Assembly: GCF_014646875.1 (NCBI RefSeq) | Contig: NZ_BMOC01000014.1 | Location: 1 to 64,000, forward strand | Reading direction: 5' to 3' | Source of the DNA: Halobellus salinus | Lineage (GTDB): Archaea; Halobacteriota; Halobacteria; Halobacteriales; Haloferacaceae | Length of the DNA: 64,000 bases | Shown here: in pieces, positions 62,510 to 64,000 of the stretch | Numbering within the stretch: the stretch's first letter is position 1 | Layout of the letters: every line of letters begins with the position of its first letter | The notes under the pieces: model-generated | Databases searched by the model: none | What the model was told of the DNA's origin: nothing | The model's input: the letters and a program-made list of their open reading frames with translations, nothing else | Made by a program: the position numbers and the translations under genes

Positions 62510-62830
62510 GTGCCGGATCGGACGGGCAGCGCGGACGGGTCCGGCGCCGGCGGTCGACCATCCGACCCCGACGCCGCCGACCACCACCTCAACGTCGACG
62601 TCGAGTATGCCACCGAGCGGCGCGCCGAGGCCGTCGCCGAGAGCATCCGCGTCGAAGTCGGCGAGATGCCCGACGAACGGTCGGGCGCAACCGTTGAGTG
62701 CGATGGAACCGTAGTGCGCCTCAAGATCGGGGCAGCCGACCCGGTGGCGCTCCGTGCCGGAACCAACACCTGGGTCCGACTGGTCGGCGTCGCCGAGGAC
62801 GTCGCCGCCGCGTGTGACGGGCGAGCGTGA
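62510..62830 (+). CDS. pcc1: KEOPS complex subunit Pcc1
   Basis: 106 residues from GTG 62510. Pcc1 fold pattern: VEYATERRAEAVAESIRVEV, then SGATVECDGTVVRLKIGAAD and LRAGTNTWVRLVGVAEDV. Dimerisation subunit of the complex that makes tRNA t6A. The gene order rpl37ae-rpoP-pcc1-pfdB is conserved in haloarchaea. Confidence 0.88.
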   Translation: MPDRTGSADGSGAGGRPSDPDAADHHLNVDVEYATERRAEAVAESIRVEVGEMPDERSGATVECDGTVVRLKIGAADPVALRAGTNTWVRLVGVAEDVAAACDGRA

Positions 62831-62852
62831 CGTGGCGGGGACGACCGGTAGG

Positions 62853-62906
62853 CGGGCCGGTGCGAACGGCAGTCAGTCGCGGGTCGGTGCGAACGGCAGT
62901 CAGTCC
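62853..62906. repeat. 27-bp tandem duplication
   Basis: Two adjacent 27-bp units (62853-62879 and 62880-62906) sharing cggtgcgaacggcagtcagtc with two mismatches in all, in the 180-nt gap between pcc1 and pfdB. No gene seen. A recent local duplication is likely. Confidence 0.85.
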
Positions 62907-63010
62907 GACGCGCACCCCCGTGAGATCCGAACCCGGACCGGATCCGGAAGCGACCGGGCGTCGGTCGACGAATACGGGCCTTTTTCAGTGCGCGTCCCGT
63001 CGCCGTGAGT

Positions 63011-63415
63011 ATGCAGGGTAATCTGCCGCCGGAGGCGCAGGAGAAACTCGAAGAACTGCAGGACCTCCAAGAGACCGCCCAGAAGGTCGCCGCTCAGAAA
63101 GAGCAGGCCGAGTCCTCGCTCACCGAGTCCGAGACCGCATTGGAAGCGCTCGACGACATGGACGAGGACACCCCGATGTACCGCGAGGTCGGCGAACTCC
63201 TCGTTGAGACCGAGTACGGCGACGCCCACGAGGAGCTCTCGGAGTCCGTTGACAGCCTCGAGGTCCGCGTCGAACAGCTTTCGAAACAGGAAGAACGCGT
63301 TCAAGAGCAGTTCGAGAGTCTTCAAGAGGAGCTACAGCAGATGCTCCAGGGTGGCGGCGCGGGCGGTCCGGGTGCCGGCGGTCCGATGGGCCCTGGCGGC
63401 GCCGGCGGCGCGTAA
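63011..63415 (+). CDS. pfdB: Prefoldin subunit beta
   Basis: 134 residues. Two coiled-coil arms (about 8-45 and 75-115) around a beta-hairpin turn ([17 protein letters not shown]), then a Gly-rich tail ([17 protein letters not shown]). It forms the hexameric chaperone with prefoldin alpha. ATG 63011 is used; GTG 63005 is an alternative. Confidence 0.92.
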   Translation: MQGNLPPEAQEKLEELQDLQETAQKVAAQKEQAESSLTESETALEALDDMDEDTPMYREVGELLVETEYGDAHEELSESVDSLEVRVEQLSKQEERVQEQFESLQEELQQMLQGGGAGGPGAGGPMGPGGAGGA

Positions 63416-63419
63416 GCCG

Positions 63420-63671
63420 ATGCCCAGCGACGAGGAAGTCGTCCGCACGGCCTCCGCGGCCGCAGAGGGCGTGATCCTCGATTTCTACAAGCAGTCGGAG
63501 TTGACCGACTTCGACGTGACCGTGGAATTCGAAGACGGGGTGTTGGATATCGACGTCTACGTCAACCCACCCGAGGGCGCCGACCCTGACCCCGACGCGG
63601 TCGCGGACGAGGCCGCCGTGGCGGCCGGCGACGCGGTCGATGACCTGTTCGCAGTCGGCAACGGCGAGTGA
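63420..63671 (+). CDS. DUF3194 family protein
   Basis: 83 residues, acidic, starting MPSDEEVVRTASAAAEGVIL with FDVTVEFEDGVLDIDVYVNP in the middle. Follows pfdB with a 4-nt gap, as in other archaea, so it probably shares its transcript. Function unknown. Confidence 0.85.
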   Translation: MPSDEEVVRTASAAAEGVILDFYKQSELTDFDVTVEFEDGVLDIDVYVNPPEGADPDPDAVADEAAVAAGDAVDDLFAVGNGE

Positions 63672-63724
63672 ACCACGCGCGTCGTCCACGCGCCCGGCCC
63701 GGTTCTCGGTTCTCGGTTCGTCTG

Positions 63725-63804
63725 ATACTGTCGGCTATAACTACGTGAAGATTTTCGACACCCCGGGGTGTCGAAATACGTCACGCGACTATAGCCGACA
63801 GTAT
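63725..63804. repeat. 80-bp palindromic repeat, copy 2 (inverted)
   Basis: Reverse complement identical over all 80 bp to the copy at 30197-30276. It lies between the DUF3194 gene and the next convergent gene. The flanks differ from those of copy 1, apart from ctg before and gaa after in both places. Confidence 0.88.
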
Positions 63805-63831
63805 GAAGGCCCGGAGCATTCGGTCCGTCTG

Positions 63832-64000
63832 TTAGGCGAACAGGAAGAGCAGAATGCTCACCGCGACCGCCGCGAGGGTGACCGACACCGCGAACGCGCC
63901 GCCCATTGCGACGACCGCGTTAGCGTGGCTCGCGAGGGCCTCGGTGCGGTCGTTTCCGAACACCGTGACGGTCGCGCGCTCGGTCGCCGCGCCCGCCTCG
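63832..64000 (-). CDS. C-terminal fragment of a membrane-anchored protein (runs off window)
   Basis: The last 55 codons of a minus-strand gene whose start is beyond the right edge. It reads ATERATVTVFGNDRTEALAS, then a C-terminal helix (AFAVSVTLAAVAVSILLFLF) and stop. One or two membrane segments near the end; the family cannot be recognised from this part. Confidence 0.65.
   Translation of the reverse strand, partial: EAGAATERATVTVFGNDRTEALASHANAVVAMGGAFAVSVTLAAVAVSILLFLFA

Overview
This window is chromosomal DNA of a halophilic archaeon (class Halobacteria). Base composition is high in G+C and the proteins are very acidic. Most genes have a TATA-like box about 25-30 nt upstream of the start codon, implying leaderless mRNAs. 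Recognisable archaeal genes include Rpo11, Rpo12, L37Ae, prefoldin beta, KEOPS Pcc1, FtsZ2 with CdrS/CdrL, Rio2, NcsA, TrkA/TrkH, a nine-gene Mrp-type antiporter operon and a cobalamin cluster. Halorubrum/Haloferax-like relatives seem likely, but that is inference. The CTAG tetranucleotide is very rare in the window, and a probable CTAG-specific N4-cytosine methylase gene lies at 9885.

Layout, left half. 1-268 is the left end of an IS200/IS605-type element (5' end of tnpB on the minus strand) abutting a glycerol dehydrogenase gene that it appears to cut. 886-5500 is a histidine-degradation operon hutU-hutI-hutH without the usual hutG, divergent from an HTH-10 regulator. 6332-12963 holds single metabolic genes: ABC ATPase, aminotransferase, 2-hydroxyacid dehydrogenase, DNA methylase, CoaBC and an acetoacetate decarboxylase-like protein. 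13022-21575 is a minus-strand mrpE-F-G-DUF4040-B-C-D-D-D operon with mostly overlapping genes. 21833-29910 carries a pilin, a purine phosphoribosyltransferase, small regulators, TrkA/TrkH for K+ uptake, and gatC-gatA.

Middle. 29911-30462 is repeat-rich, with an 80-bp palindromic element that recurs in inverted orientation at 63725. 30463-37754 carries NUDIX, asparagine synthase-like, PHP, PurL, HisF, Rpo11 and MBL-fold genes. 37755-38653 has no intact gene, but holds a probably frameshifted small membrane protein and a strong candidate for a structured ncRNA with its own AT-rich promoter and terminator hairpin. 40124-43462 is a nrdR - small ORF - nrdB - nrdA cassette for aerobic class I ribonucleotide reductase. 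It is followed by a tandem array of hairpin repeats and sequences resembling the right end of IS605-type elements.

Right half. 44034-50613 carries Rio2, a lipoate ligase-like protein, endonuclease IV, a methyltransferase, a stress protein and NcsA. 50827-53017 is the cell-division locus cdrL, cdrS, ftsZ2, with a perfect 8+2+8 palindrome at the predicted cdrS transcription start. 53781-59063 and 60603-61946 form a cobamide assembly and salvage cluster: CbiB, CobS, CobY, CobT-like, CobD, CbiZ and CbiA. 62034-63671 is the rpl37ae-rpoP-pcc1-pfdB-DUF3194 housekeeping group. No rRNA, tRNA or CRISPR array was recognised. The main candidates for something undescribed are the ncRNA at about 38341-38465, the 46-residue ORF coupled between nrdR and nrdB, the hairpin array at 43695-43820, and the palindromic mobile repeat. 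Two proteins have also lost hallmark residues: Cys-less L37Ae, and CbiA without the glutaminase Cys.
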